Shown piece after piece: positions 38,569 through 48,163 of a DNA stretch of 64,000 nucleotides. This stretch comes from Saccharicrinis sp963677655 (GTDB taxonomy: Bacteria; Bacteroidota; Bacteroidia; Bacteroidales; Marinilabiliaceae), in NCBI GenBank assembly GCA_963677655.1, contig OY782088.1. One strand, written 5' to 3'. The translations under genes and the position numbers were made by a program. How positions within the stretch are numbered: position 1 is the stretch's first letter; every line of letters begins with the position of its first letter. A model generated the notes under the pieces. The model had not been told where the DNA came from, made no database searches, and saw only the letters and a program-made list of their open reading frames with translations.

Positions 38569-38778
38569 ATGATAAGCAATAATCATAACATGAGATGTTT
38601 CCTTAAAAATATTGGTATTTTAATAATTATTGCAGGAGTAGTTCTACTTTTCTCCTATACTATTCAAAACAGAGTAAGAAATTTTCATTTTTTATTATCT
38701 TCTGCTTTTGAAATTGGTGGTTTAGCTATATTTATTATTACCAACAGATTTTTAAAAGGATCAGATAGTTTTTGTTAA
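38569..38778 (+). CDS. Small membrane protein, unknown
   Basis: A 69-residue open frame (an internal ATG at 38590 gives 62) with two membrane helices: IGILIIIAGVVLLFSYTI (about 15-32) and a second around 44-58 (EIGGLAIFIITNRF). Between them is a short basic loop. Two-helix proteins of this size are common and real in Bacteroidota, but I cannot name the family. It lies on the plus strand between two minus-strand genes. Its codon pattern is plausible; it might still be a chance frame. Confidence 0.5.
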   Translation: MISNNHNMRCFLKNIGILIIIAGVVLLFSYTIQNRVRNFHFLLSSAFEIGGLAIFIITNRFLKGSDSFC

Positions 38779-38805
38779 AAACTCTTTTTTAGATTCCTAC
38801 GAACC

Positions 38806-39519
38806 CTATATATGACTAATAAATCCATCTTTATATTCCGGAACTATATTAAAAAGATTTGACTTAAAACAATATTCCAAATCCTTTGTAAATCCCATCC
38901 CCTTCAATCTTCTATAATGAGCACCCTTAGACGCTAATTGATGAATATCATTACAGTTTTGAGCATATAACGAAGCCATAGCTATTGCTACATCCGATAA
39001 CTCTGCGCCATAGTTCTTTTGTAGATCATAGGATAATTTACCTGCAAACAATGAATCTTCAATCGTAAATTCATTATAAGAACCTGACGCAACCAACACA
39101 ATCTCATCTTCATCTTTTAATACATTTAATATTGCTTCATCATTTACAAATGCACCTATATATAATTTCTTAGCTTTTTCTGAATTCAGAATTGCCCTTG
39201 TTCCATTTGTCGTGGTAATAATCAATGTTTTATCTTTTATTACTTCAGCAGAATATGACAACGGAGAATTTCCATAATCGAAACCTTTAATTGGCAAGGC
39301 CTCTCTTTCTCCGCCCAAGATTACATTATCTTCTCCCAGGTCATCTTTCATTTTAAACGCCTCCTCTGGAGTCATTACAGGAACAACAGATTTTGCCCCA
39401 TTAGCAAATGCTGTTACCATAACTGATGTTGCTCTTAAAATATCATTTACAACAACTATTTTATTCTCTACTTTTTCCGGATATATTTCTCTTGCAGATA
39501 AGATTACATCAACTTTCAT
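38806..39519 (-). CDS. comB: 2-phosphosulfolactate phosphatase (ComB family)
   Basis: A 237-residue protein, normal length for ComB. Seen: VVVNDILRATSVMVTAFANG (23-42), LGGEREALPIKGFDYGNSP, TTTNGTRAI and the closing LKGMGFTKDLEYCF. ComB hydrolyses 2-phosphosulfolactate, a step of coenzyme M/sulfolactate chemistry. In bacteria the role is often unclear, perhaps sulfonate metabolism or sulfonolipid-related. No neighbouring genes of that pathway are seen. Confidence 0.9.
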   Translation of the reverse strand: MKVDVILSAREIYPEKVENKIVVVNDILRATSVMVTAFANGAKSVVPVMTPEEAFKMKDDLGEDNVILGGEREALPIKGFDYGNSPLSYSAEVIKDKTLIITTTNGTRAILNSEKAKKLYIGAFVNDEAILNVLKDEDEIVLVASGSYNEFTIEDSLFAGKLSYDLQKNYGAELSDVAIAMASLYAQNCNDIHQLASKGAHYRRLKGMGFTKDLEYCFKSNLFNIVPEYKDGFISHI

Positions 39520-39818
39520 CTGAATATTATTTACTTTTATTTAGCAGATGAAATTTTCAAATAAATCCAACAATTGCTCTAATTGCTAATTAGATTATTG
39601 AATTTACATGTTCATTCCATCTATTTATTCATTTTTATAATTTAAGGCAACACCTCTAAATATATCTTTATATGTGAGAGTTTATCTTACAGGCCATTTT
39701 ACTTGTATTTTTCATTTCCTTTAATATAATCCCTAATTGACGACACACTCAGCCAACATTTTTACTTGTCTTGAATACTTAATTCTAAAGTTTAGATAGA
39801 TCGTTACTAAATAACAAA
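39520..39818. other. Intergenic, about 300 bases
   Basis: AT-rich gap between comB and the MATE gene. No repeat words, hairpin or gene seen. Confidence 0.5.
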
Positions 39819-41177
39819 TTAATGATATTTAGAATACAGCTTATTAAACCTTATTTGAAGTAAAAAGCTACCAACAAAAAGACCAGTTAAATAACCTGTC
39901 CATATTCCTATTGCCTGCATATTGAAAACAAACGCACATATATAACTAACTGGTAAAGCAATTAAAATCCATGCAACAAAGGCTATTACGGAAGGAGCCT
40001 TTACATCTTGTAATCCTCTTAATATACCTAACCAAGTCACCTGCAGACCATCAAATATTTGAAATACACCTGCAATAATCATTAACTGAGCTGCAATAAA
40101 AACAACCTCTTTATTATCCACAAACAATTTTGGCAAAGTATGCCGAAGTACAACAAACATTATCCCATTAAAAATCATAAATAAAATAACTTTATGAATA
40201 ATTGCATAAGCAGAATATTTAAGATTTTTAAAATCATTAGCTCCATAATAATTACTAACCTTAATAGTTGCAGCAGAAGACAATCCGACGGACATCATGT
40301 AGGTAAGACTAGCCATTGATAACACAATTTGATGAGCTGCCAAGGCATTTTTACTTATCCATCCCATCATAATTGTTCCCATGCTAAATGTAAAAACCTC
40401 ATTTATCATTTGACTCCCGATAGGAAAGCCTACTTTTATCACCTTTATAACTTGAACTAATTGCACCTTTGAAATTAAAAAGGTCCGTTTAAAACTTTTG
40501 AAAAAATCCAACTTTAAAAAAGCCCATATAAAAACTACAGCCATAAACAGCCTTGATATAAAAGTAGCGTAACCTGCACCATCAATTCCCATAACAGGGA
40601 ATCCAAATTTGCCAAATATTAAGATATAATTTAAAACAATATTTAATCCATTTGCAATAAGGGTAATTACCATTGAAATCCTGGTATTAGCAACTCCCTC
40701 TGCAAACTGCTTAAATACCATAAACAAGCAAAAAGGAAGTATTGATATAACAAGCGTATTATAATAAATTTTTGCATGTACAATCACATCATGCTCCTGC
40801 CCCATTACTGGCATAAGTAATCCAACTAAAAACATGAGCAACATCAATACTAACGCAAAAATCAAATTAGCTACAAGCCCTTGTTTTAACCACCCTCCAC
40901 ACTCATCCCTCTCCCCGGCTCCAAATGATTTTCCTACAAGAGGTGTTAATCCATAAGCTAATCCTATAGAAAAAACTAATCCCAGTATAAATATTCCATT
41001 TGCAAAAGACACTGACGCTAACTCCGTAGCGTTAATTTGCCCAACCATAATTGTATCTGCCAAACCAACTATCATTTGACCTGCTTGAGCAAAAACAACA
41101 GGTAATGCTAACTTGATGTTTGGAAGATAATGTGGTTTATAATTCTGATAATATGATTTTAGAAAGAACTTTTTCAT
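39819..41177 (-). CDS. MATE-family multidrug/cation efflux transporter
   Basis: A 452-residue protein with twelve hydrophobic segments in two similar halves, the MATE (NorM) layout. Seen are the early LPVVFAQAGQMIVGLADTIM segment and GLTPLVGKSFGAGERDE after helix 2. The second half has the corresponding GFPIGSQMINEV and STIKVSNYYGA-like stretch (AATIKVSNYYGANDFK). It exports drugs or cationic compounds using a Na+ or H+ gradient; the substrate is unknown. It lies 40 bases downstream of trmN6 in the same direction, so possibly the end of that operon. Confidence 0.93.
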   Translation of the reverse strand: MKKFFLKSYYQNYKPHYLPNIKLALPVVFAQAGQMIVGLADTIMVGQINATELASVSFANGIFILGLVFSIGLAYGLTPLVGKSFGAGERDECGGWLKQGLVANLIFALVLMLLMFLVGLLMPVMGQEHDVIVHAKIYYNTLVISILPFCLFMVFKQFAEGVANTRISMVITLIANGLNIVLNYILIFGKFGFPVMGIDGAGYATFISRLFMAVVFIWAFLKLDFFKSFKRTFLISKVQLVQVIKVIKVGFPIGSQMINEVFTFSMGTIMMGWISKNALAAHQIVLSMASLTYMMSVGLSSAATIKVSNYYGANDFKNLKYSAYAIIHKVILFMIFNGIMFVVLRHTLPKLFVDNKEVVFIAAQLMIIAGVFQIFDGLQVTWLGILRGLQDVKAPSVIAFVAWILIALPVSYICAFVFNMQAIGIWTGYLTGLFVGSFLLQIRFNKLYSKYH

Positions 41178-41217
41178 TTATTGTGAGCAATCTATAACAA
41201 CTACAGCCTAATAATCC

Positions 41218-41934
41218 CTAAAATTTAATATAAAAATCTTGTGTCAACTTTTTATATGAATCAGAATAGCCATGTCGTCCAAACTCTTCGACAATCATTA
41301 CTTCTTCCTTCAACGTTTGCTTTTGCAGCGATAGTTCCATTAAAATTCTTTTCTCTTGTTTACTGGGAGTTGGCTTAACTTTCAAAATACGGTTTAAAAA
41401 AACCTGATTTGACATTGCCATCTCTTCAAAAGTATCCTTTACATCAAAAGGTAATACCACACTAAAAACACCATTATCGCTTAAAAGTTGCTTAGCACCC
41501 TTAATCAGATCTATGTAATTTAATGAATCTGTATGCCTGGCAAGACTTTTCTGTTGGCAATTATTTTTTAAAGAATTATTAAAAAACGGAGGATTGCTTA
41601 TAATTAAATCATATTTTTTTGAACATATTTTTGAATAATTCTGCAAACTATCATGGATAACCTCAATCCTTTCCCTCCATGGTGAATTTTTGACATTCTT
41701 TTTTGCCTGGATACATGCCTTTCCTTCGATTTCAATAGCGTCAACTTGAGCAACATTATTTCTTTGAGCACACATTAAAGCTATCAATCCCGTCCCTGTA
41801 CCAACATCTAAAATTGTTTTAGCGTGATTACAAGTTGCCCACGCTCCCAACAAAACTCCATCAGTCCCAACCTTCATACCAGCCAGATCCTGCTCAACAG
41901 TAAACTGTTTAAACTGAAAATAAGAATTCGCCAT
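41218..41934 (-). CDS. trmN6: tRNA1(Val) (adenine(37)-N6)-methyltransferase-like protein
   Basis: A 238-residue class I SAM methyltransferase. The SAM-binding motif LDVGTGTGLIALMCAQ lies at about 41-56, an acidic VDAIEIEGKA follows, and the N6-adenine signature SNPPFF (about 112-117) is next. The N-terminal FKQFTVEQDLAGMKVGTDGVLLGAW is typical of YfiC/TrmN6, which methylates A37 of tRNA-Val. The start is two bases after the previous stop, so it is coupled to the TIGR02757 gene. Confidence 0.9.
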   Translation of the reverse strand: MANSYFQFKQFTVEQDLAGMKVGTDGVLLGAWATCNHAKTILDVGTGTGLIALMCAQRNNVAQVDAIEIEGKACIQAKKNVKNSPWRERIEVIHDSLQNYSKICSKKYDLIISNPPFFNNSLKNNCQQKSLARHTDSLNYIDLIKGAKQLLSDNGVFSVVLPFDVKDTFEEMAMSNQVFLNRILKVKPTPSKQEKRILMELSLQKQTLKEEVMIVEEFGRHGYSDSYKKLTQDFYIKF

Positions 41935-41936
41935 AA

Positions 41937-42698
41937 TTAAAATTTCTCAAACACCCCAAGACCAAACAAAGCGTAATCGTATTTTATTGGATCATTCGAA
42001 TCAAATTCGCTCAAAACAGAGGTAATTTCCTCTACAGACTTCCAATCGTTTTGCTTACGTTTTAAAATACCCAACTTTCTTCCTACGTTACCAGTATGAA
42101 CATCCAAAGGAAGCTGTAGATCACTCATTTTGATTTTATTCCATAAACCAAAATCAACACCCATCTTATCCTTGCGAACCATCCACCTTAAGTACATATT
42201 TAATCTTTTTGAAGATGAACCTTTACTCACATCAGCTATATGTTTTCCTGTTCTGCCAACTTCTCTATGCGAAACAAATATTTTTCTAAAATAATCCAGA
42301 CTACTCTTAACTGTATGATTAGAGTTATATCCCTCACTAAAAACAGTTTCTAATCCACCATAGTTCAGATAAATATTTCTTAATGAATCAAGAAAATAAA
42401 TTAAATCTTCTTTTTTAAAGGTTCTATAAACTGATTCACTATTAATATTAGACCAATCACCATCCTTAATGTACAAGTATGGTTCATAATCCATCCATTC
42501 GATAATTTGATTGGCACTTTTTATAATAGATTTTCTTTGTCCCCAGGCTAATGTAGCAGCAATAAAACCTGCAATTTCTATATCTTCTTTACGATTAAAT
42601 TTTTTGGGTATTGAGATAGGGTCCGACTCTATAAAAGAAGGCCCATTATATTGCAGAACTTTTTCATCTAAAAATTCCTTTACCTCGTTTAGTTCCAT
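41937..42698 (-). CDS. TIGR02757/DUF2400-family protein
   Basis: A 253-residue protein from the ATG at 42698 (a TTG one codon earlier is the alternative). It shows the family's DPISIPKKFNRKEDIEIAGF, LAWGQRKSIIKSA and LPLDVHTGNVGRKLGIL blocks, the last resembling the HhH region of DNA glycosylases. The biochemical role is not established; the helix-hairpin-helix-like fold suggests DNA binding. It lies in a tight minus-strand run with the LolD-like gene (10-base gap) and trmN6 (2-base gap). Confidence 0.88.
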   Translation of the reverse strand: MELNEVKEFLDEKVLQYNGPSFIESDPISIPKKFNRKEDIEIAGFIAATLAWGQRKSIIKSANQIIEWMDYEPYLYIKDGDWSNINSESVYRTFKKEDLIYFLDSLRNIYLNYGGLETVFSEGYNSNHTVKSSLDYFRKIFVSHREVGRTGKHIADVSKGSSSKRLNMYLRWMVRKDKMGVDFGLWNKIKMSDLQLPLDVHTGNVGRKLGILKRKQNDWKSVEEITSVLSEFDSNDPIKYDYALFGLGVFEKF

Positions 42699-42708
42699 CA
42701 AGTATCAA

Positions 42709-43359
42709 TTAAAGAATAATTCCATCTTTCATTTTAATCTCTCTATCACTCAAATGAGCTAAATGAAGGTCATGTGTCACAATTACAAATGTTTGATTAA
42801 ATTCATCTCTAAGCTTAAAAAACAGCTTATGCAATTCCTCTTGATTTTGAGAATCAAGACTTCCTGTAGGCTCATCAGCAAAAACAACAATAGGATCATT
42901 TATTAAAGCTCTTGCTATGGCGATACGTTGTTTCTCTCCGCCACTTAACTCTGCAGGTTTATGCGATTCACGATCATTTAAATTTAAAAACTTCAATATC
43001 TCACGCGCTTTATTTTCACTATCTGATCTTTTTTTTCCCGCTATTAATGATGGTAAAATTATATTTTCTAAAGCCGTAAACTCCGGAAGTAATTGATGAA
43101 ATTGAAAAACAAATCCAATATTCTCATTACGGAATTTTGCAAGTTCCTTTTCTTTTAGTTTTTCAATTTGTGTTTCATTAATAGTAATACTCCCTAAATT
43201 TGGTTTATCAAGAGTTCCTAATATCTGTAAAAGAGTAGTTTTACCTGCACCGCTAGGACCTACAATAGAAACAACTTCTCCTTGTTTAATAGTTAAATCA
43301 ACTCCTTTTAAAACTTTAAGATCTCCAAATTGCTTTTCTATTCCTTGTGCAGATATCAT
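42709..43359 (-). CDS. LolD-like ABC transporter ATP-binding protein
   Basis: A 216-residue ATPase with all motifs intact: Walker A GPSGAGKTT, Q-loop FVFQFHQLLP, signature ELSGGEKQR, Walker B VVFADEP, D-loop GSLDS and switch His in VTHD. The closest type is LolD/MacB, which power lipoprotein release or mechanotransmission permeases. No FtsX/LolCE-type permease is adjacent, so the partner is encoded elsewhere. It is part of the run tatA - antiporter - this gene - TIGR02757 - trmN6. Confidence 0.9.
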   Translation of the reverse strand: MISAQGIEKQFGDLKVLKGVDLTIKQGEVVSIVGPSGAGKTTLLQILGTLDKPNLGSITINETQIEKLKEKELAKFRNENIGFVFQFHQLLPEFTALENIILPSLIAGKKRSDSENKAREILKFLNLNDRESHKPAELSGGEKQRIAIARALINDPIVVFADEPTGSLDSQNQEELHKLFFKLRDEFNQTFVIVTHDLHLAHLSDREIKMKDGIIL

Positions 43360-43368
43360 TATTAATAA

Positions 43369-44304
43369 TTATTTGGTAAATAATAAAACCATATATAAAA
43401 TATAAACAGCCACAAATATAACTCCTTTAAAACGGGAAATATGTCCATGCTTTAATGGCAACATAGATAATAATAACAAAACAGAAATTCCCATCATCCA
43501 TAAAATATCAACAGAAACTAAAGCATGCGAAATATTTATTGTTTTTAAAGATGAAGTTATACCTAGTATTGCTAACAAATTAAAAATATTAGAACCAATA
43601 ATATTACCAATAGATATATCTGTTTCTTTTTTAACTGCTGCCATAATAGAAGTTGCCAATTCAGGCACACTTGTACCAAAAGCAACGACAGAAATACCAA
43701 TTACACGCTCACTAATATTAAAACCTTTTGCAACACTAACAGCTCCTCCAACAAGCAATTCTGAGCCATAGTACAATCCAACCCCAGAAATTACCAACAA
43801 CCCAATAGTGTTGTATAATTTCATTGTTGGTTTTTCTATAACCTCATCTGATTGTCCCATTTTTTTGCGTGAATTAATAACTGAGTAACCTAAATAAATT
43901 AATATTAAGCTCACAAAAATTAATCCTTCAACAAACTGCAGCTTATAATTCAATGCAAATACATAGAACAATATTGAAGCCCCCATCATAACTGACCAAT
44001 CGAATAATATAGATTTCTTTCGAACCTTAATTGGCAGGATAACTGAAACCAAACCTAGAACTAGTGCGACATTGGCAATATTCGACCCAACTACATTACC
44101 AACAGAAATATCAGGAACTCCATCAAATACTGCATTTAAGCTAACTATTAATTCAGGTGCTGATGTTCCAAAAGCAACAACAGTAATACCAACAACCAAC
44201 GTTGATACTTTAAAATATCGTGCTAACTGCACACTCGACTTTACTAACCAATCACCACTAAAAAAAAGCAGGACAAAACCTGCTATTAACATTACAAATC
44301 CCAT
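43369..44304 (-). CDS. Calcium/sodium antiporter, CaCA family
   Basis: A 311-residue protein with ten hydrophobic segments and the two inverted alpha repeats of the family. These are FGTSAPELIVSLNA with GNVVGSNIANVALVLG in the first half, and FGTSVPELATSIMA with GNIIGSNIFNLLAILG in the second. The acidic residues of both PEL motifs are the ion ligands. This is the YrbG type, exchanging Ca2+ for Na+ or K+. It lies nine bases upstream of the LolD-like gene. Confidence 0.93.
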   Translation of the reverse strand: MGFVMLIAGFVLLFFSGDWLVKSSVQLARYFKVSTLVVGITVVAFGTSAPELIVSLNAVFDGVPDISVGNVVGSNIANVALVLGLVSVILPIKVRKKSILFDWSVMMGASILFYVFALNYKLQFVEGLIFVSLILIYLGYSVINSRKKMGQSDEVIEKPTMKLYNTIGLLVISGVGLYYGSELLVGGAVSVAKGFNISERVIGISVVAFGTSVPELATSIMAAVKKETDISIGNIIGSNIFNLLAILGITSSLKTINISHALVSVDILWMMGISVLLLLSMLPLKHGHISRFKGVIFVAVYILYMVLLFTK

Positions 44305-44340
44305 AAAAATTATATCTTATTCAGGTCAGTATTCTAAAAA

Positions 44341-44697
44341 TTATTTTTCCTTTTCAATATCCTTTTTTGAATCCATGCCAGATTTCTTCTTATTATCTGA
44401 TTTTAATTCTTCATTATCCACATAAGGATTTATTGAATCCTCGTCTTTCATTGTTTGTTTTATTTCTTTAACATGAGATTCAATATCCTTTTTACTTTCT
44501 TCTAAATCTCTTTTGAATTCATCCGTTTCATCTTTCAACTCTCTTTTAATTTCGTCAGTAGCTTTTTGAAACTCACGCAAACCTTTACCTAGCATACGAG
44601 CAAAATCGGGAATTTTATCAGCGCCAAACAGCAGTAAAACGGCAAGAAAAACTATTATAATTTCCGAACCCCCAAGACCTAAAAATAAAAAATACAT
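44341..44697 (-). CDS. tatA: Twin-arginine translocase subunit TatA/TatE type
   Basis: A 118-residue protein. The N-terminal helix (about 8-24) leads into LLFGADKIPDFARMLGKGLREFQKA, the TatA signature FGxxKIPxxARxLGxGxxEF. A long charged amphipathic tail rich in Glu/Lys/Asp follows. It oligomerises to carry folded Tat substrates through the inner membrane. No tatC is adjacent. It starts the minus-strand run of genes down to trmN6. Confidence 0.92.
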   Translation of the reverse strand: MYFLFLGLGGSEIIIVFLAVLLLFGADKIPDFARMLGKGLREFQKATDEIKRELKDETDEFKRDLEESKKDIESHVKEIKQTMKDEDSINPYVDNEELKSDNKKKSGMDSKKDIEKEK

Positions 44698-44902
44698 AAA
44701 TCAACAATTACTTAATTCAACGGATTGTTAGATCAAAGACATAAGTTTGATTCACAAAGTGCCTAAAAATAATCACTACTAAAACCTTCTTTTATCCAAG
44801 CATCTGCAAGGTTACAAATATTAAACAACCTTTTAACCTGAGTTCTATTAAAATCAAAGAGCTCAGATTATTAATAATTATTCAAATATAACAAAAACAA
44901 AA

Positions 44903-44932
44903 CACCCTTTAAACACAATGGTTTAAAGGGTG
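44903..44932 (-). terminator. Intrinsic terminator of secDF
   Basis: CACCCTTTAAAC, loop ACAATG, GTTTAAAGGGTG: a perfect 12-bp stem, followed on the minus strand by TTTTGTTTTTG. It lies 25 bases past the secDF stop. Confidence 0.88.
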
Positions 44933-44956
44933 TGAAAATTATTTTATAATAAATAA

Positions 44957-47944
44957 TTATTTCTTAGCTTTTCTTTTTGCTCTTCCATCAATTACTGAAA
45001 ATGCAATTGGGGTTGCAATAAATAATGATGAGTATGTACCAACTACAACACCTATTAACAATGCAAATACAAAACCTTGAATAGTTTCTCCTCCAAATAA
45101 GAAGATAACAAGTAACACTACAAATGTAGTTAATGATGTATTTACCGTACGACTAATAGTTGAGTTCAATGCAGAATCTACAACATTGTTTCTATCTCTT
45201 TTAGGGTGTAAACCTAAATACTCTCTGATACGGTCAAAAACAACCACGGTATCATTTATTGAATATCCAATTACAGTTAAGATCGCAGCAATAAAGGCCT
45301 GGTCTATTTCAAGACTAAATGGAACCACTTTATATAATAAAGAGAACACACCTAACACAACCAATACGTCATGCACCAATGCTAACAATGCGCCTAAACC
45401 ATATTCCCAATTACGGAAACGAATTAAGATATACAAGAATATTACTAGTAATGAAAATGCTATTGAGTAATAAGCTTTTGTTTTAATATCAGTTGCAATT
45501 GTAGGTCCAACTTTTTGAGAACTCATTCTATAATCATTCACAAAATCATCAAAGCTAACATTTGCTCCCATATATGATTTTAATCCATTATATAGTTTTT
45601 GCTCAATTGCGTTATCAACATTTTCTCCAGCTTCATCAACCATATAGTTTGTTGCAACTCTAACCTGGTTATCACCCCCAAAAGTTTTCACTTCCACATG
45701 AGCTCCTTCAAATTCATCAGCTAAAGACTTCTGAATGTCTGTTGCAGAAACGTCTTCTTGAAAACGTACTACGTAAGTTCTACCCCCTGAAAAGTCAATA
45801 CCTGATTTTAAACCTTGAGTAGCTAAAGACCCAATGCCAAATAAGATAACAACACCAGAGATGATATAGAATAAATTTCTCTTCTCTAAAAACTTCACTT
45901 TAGTATTTTTCAAAAAACCTAAAGTTAAGGCAGTACCAAATTTGATATCTGAATTTTTATTCAACATTCTTTCAAAAATCAATCTTGTAATAAAAATTGC
46001 TGAGAAGAATGATGTTGCAATACCAATCATTAATGTTGTTGCAAAACCTTTGATTGGACCTGTACCAAACACAAATAGGATTAAACCAGTAAGGAATGTT
46101 GTTACGTTAGAGTCAATAATCGCAGAAAATGCATTTTTATAACCATCAGTAACAGCCAACTTAACACCTTTTCCTGATGATAACTCTTCTCTGATACGTT
46201 CATATATAAGTACGTTTGCATCAACCGACATACCAATAGTTAATACAATACCGGCAATACCAGGAAGTGTTAAAACAGCTCCAAATGAAGCTAATACTCC
46301 AAGTATAAAGAACATGTTAGCTAATAATGCTATATCAGATACAGCACCAGCTTTAAATCCATAATAGAAAATCATGTAAACAAGCACAACAAGGAAAGCC
46401 CATGCAAAAGATGACAACCCAGAATTTACTGCTTCTTGTCCAAGAGATGGACCAACAACTGTATCTTCAACAATTCTTGCAGGAGCAGGAAGTTTACCTG
46501 ACTTAAGAATATTTGCCAAATCTTCTGCTTCTTTTACATCAAAGTCTCCTGTAATAGAACTGCTACCACCACTAATTTCATTTTGAACAGTTGGATAACT
46601 ATATACATATCCGTCTAATACAACAGCAATACTTTTACCAATATTTGCTTTTGTTAAACGAGCCCAAACGTTAGCACCTTCAGCATTCATTCTCATACTA
46701 ACCTCATAACCACCCTTACTAGTAACAGATTTGCTAGCATTAGTGATTACATCACCTTCAAGAGGAGCTCTACCATCATGAGTAGTTACTTTAATAGCAA
46801 CCAACTCGTAGATTTCATCTTTACTCATTGTCCCATCTTCCAGTTCTCTTTGAGGAAGAGGTTTAACCCCCCACATGAACTTAACATTCTTTGGGAATAG
46901 TGCCTTTACATGATCCATCTGTAAATAAGCATTTACTTTCGATGTATCTTTTGCTAAAGCATAACCTACTAAAGGACCTTTTTGACGTTGTGAAGGTTGT
47001 AAAACTGAAAATAAAGATTTTTGCGATTGTTGAGATAACGAATCTACTTTTGTACTATCTGACTCAATAGCGCTTAAAAGACCTTCCGCTTCATCTTTTG
47101 GTTCAACAGATTCTGTTGCAGCTTCTTCAGCTGAAGTCTCCTCTGTTTTTGTTAATGCTTCTTTAGCCTTTTCAATTTCAACTACCTTATTGTTAGCCGC
47201 AATTAAGTTACTTACCAATTCTGATAATTCATATGTTTCCCAAAATTCAAGACTAGCAGTTCCCTGAAGTAATTTACGAACCCTTTGAGGATCTTTAATA
47301 CCAGGAAGCTCAACAAGAACGCGTCCTGCCTTTTCTAACTTTTGAATATTAGGTTGAGTAACACCGAAACGGTCGATACGAGTACGTAAAATATTAAACG
47401 CATTATCAATCGCACTTTGAGATTCTGTTCTAATTACTTTTAAAACTTCCTCATTCGAAGTGTTATAATCAATTTTACCTTTTAACTCAACAGTATTAAA
47501 AATAGCAGCTAAACGTGCCTCTGAATCTAACTCAGTAAAAGCTTTGTAAAATAAAGTAATAAAATCTTCTGATGAAGATTTCTCTTTTTGCTCTGCGATT
47601 TGTAAAGCTTCATTAAAGGTATTATCCGTGTTATAATTAGATAAAGCTTTTAAAATATCAGCAACTTTAACCTCAAGAATAAGGTTCATACCTCCTTTAA
47701 GGTCAAGACCAAAGTTGATTTCCTTCTCTTTACACTCTTTGTACGTGTACTTTCTTCCGAAAAAATTATAAATCGGCTCGTTTGCAACCGAATCCAAATA
47801 ATTTATTTCAACTTGCGGATCTCCATTTGCTATTTCTTTTGCCTTATTTTCTTCCTGTCTGGTTTGATAAGTAAATATCAATTGATATAAACTTACTAAA
47901 GCTAGTAGGATGGCAAAAACTCTGATCGCTCCTTTGTTTTGCAT
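44957..47944 (-). CDS. secDF: Fused protein translocase subunit SecDF
   Basis: A 995-residue fusion of SecD and SecF with about twelve helices. The SecD start has INFGLDLKGGMNLILEV (about 77-93), a periplasmic P1 domain and an acidic Ser/Glu-rich insert near 265-305. SecD core motifs are GSSSITGDF and VLTIGMSVDANVLIYERIREE. SecF begins with SGIDFSGGRTYVVRF and has IGYSINDTVVVFDRIRE. It uses the proton gradient to help SecYEG finish export, relevant to the signal peptides of the T9SS and PIDGG proteins. It has its own promoter: TATATTTG on the minus strand at 47997-48004. It is followed by a strong terminator. Confidence 0.96.
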   Translation of the reverse strand: MQNKGAIRVFAILLALVSLYQLIFTYQTRQEENKAKEIANGDPQVEINYLDSVANEPIYNFFGRKYTYKECKEKEINFGLDLKGGMNLILEVKVADILKALSNYNTDNTFNEALQIAEQKEKSSSEDFITLFYKAFTELDSEARLAAIFNTVELKGKIDYNTSNEEVLKVIRTESQSAIDNAFNILRTRIDRFGVTQPNIQKLEKAGRVLVELPGIKDPQRVRKLLQGTASLEFWETYELSELVSNLIAANNKVVEIEKAKEALTKTEETSAEEAATESVEPKDEAEGLLSAIESDSTKVDSLSQQSQKSLFSVLQPSQRQKGPLVGYALAKDTSKVNAYLQMDHVKALFPKNVKFMWGVKPLPQRELEDGTMSKDEIYELVAIKVTTHDGRAPLEGDVITNASKSVTSKGGYEVSMRMNAEGANVWARLTKANIGKSIAVVLDGYVYSYPTVQNEISGGSSSITGDFDVKEAEDLANILKSGKLPAPARIVEDTVVGPSLGQEAVNSGLSSFAWAFLVVLVYMIFYYGFKAGAVSDIALLANMFFILGVLASFGAVLTLPGIAGIVLTIGMSVDANVLIYERIREELSSGKGVKLAVTDGYKNAFSAIIDSNVTTFLTGLILFVFGTGPIKGFATTLMIGIATSFFSAIFITRLIFERMLNKNSDIKFGTALTLGFLKNTKVKFLEKRNLFYIISGVVILFGIGSLATQGLKSGIDFSGGRTYVVRFQEDVSATDIQKSLADEFEGAHVEVKTFGGDNQVRVATNYMVDEAGENVDNAIEQKLYNGLKSYMGANVSFDDFVNDYRMSSQKVGPTIATDIKTKAYYSIAFSLLVIFLYILIRFRNWEYGLGALLALVHDVLVVLGVFSLLYKVVPFSLEIDQAFIAAILTVIGYSINDTVVVFDRIREYLGLHPKRDRNNVVDSALNSTISRTVNTSLTTFVVLLVIFLFGGETIQGFVFALLIGVVVGTYSSLFIATPIAFSVIDGRAKRKAKK

Positions 47945-48163
47945 CTGTACTTATGATTTTATATTTGTCAATTAAATTTGATTTTCTTGAATTGCGCAAA
48001 TATATTGTTTTTTTTTAGAATAACCAGTGAAGTTTTACATCCAATTGAAAAATCACATTTTATGTTCAAAACTAAGACATTAGCGTATTATGATGCATTT
48101 AACAACATCAACAAAACATATCTGTATATTTATTTTAAAATCAGACTCATAATGAACCACGGT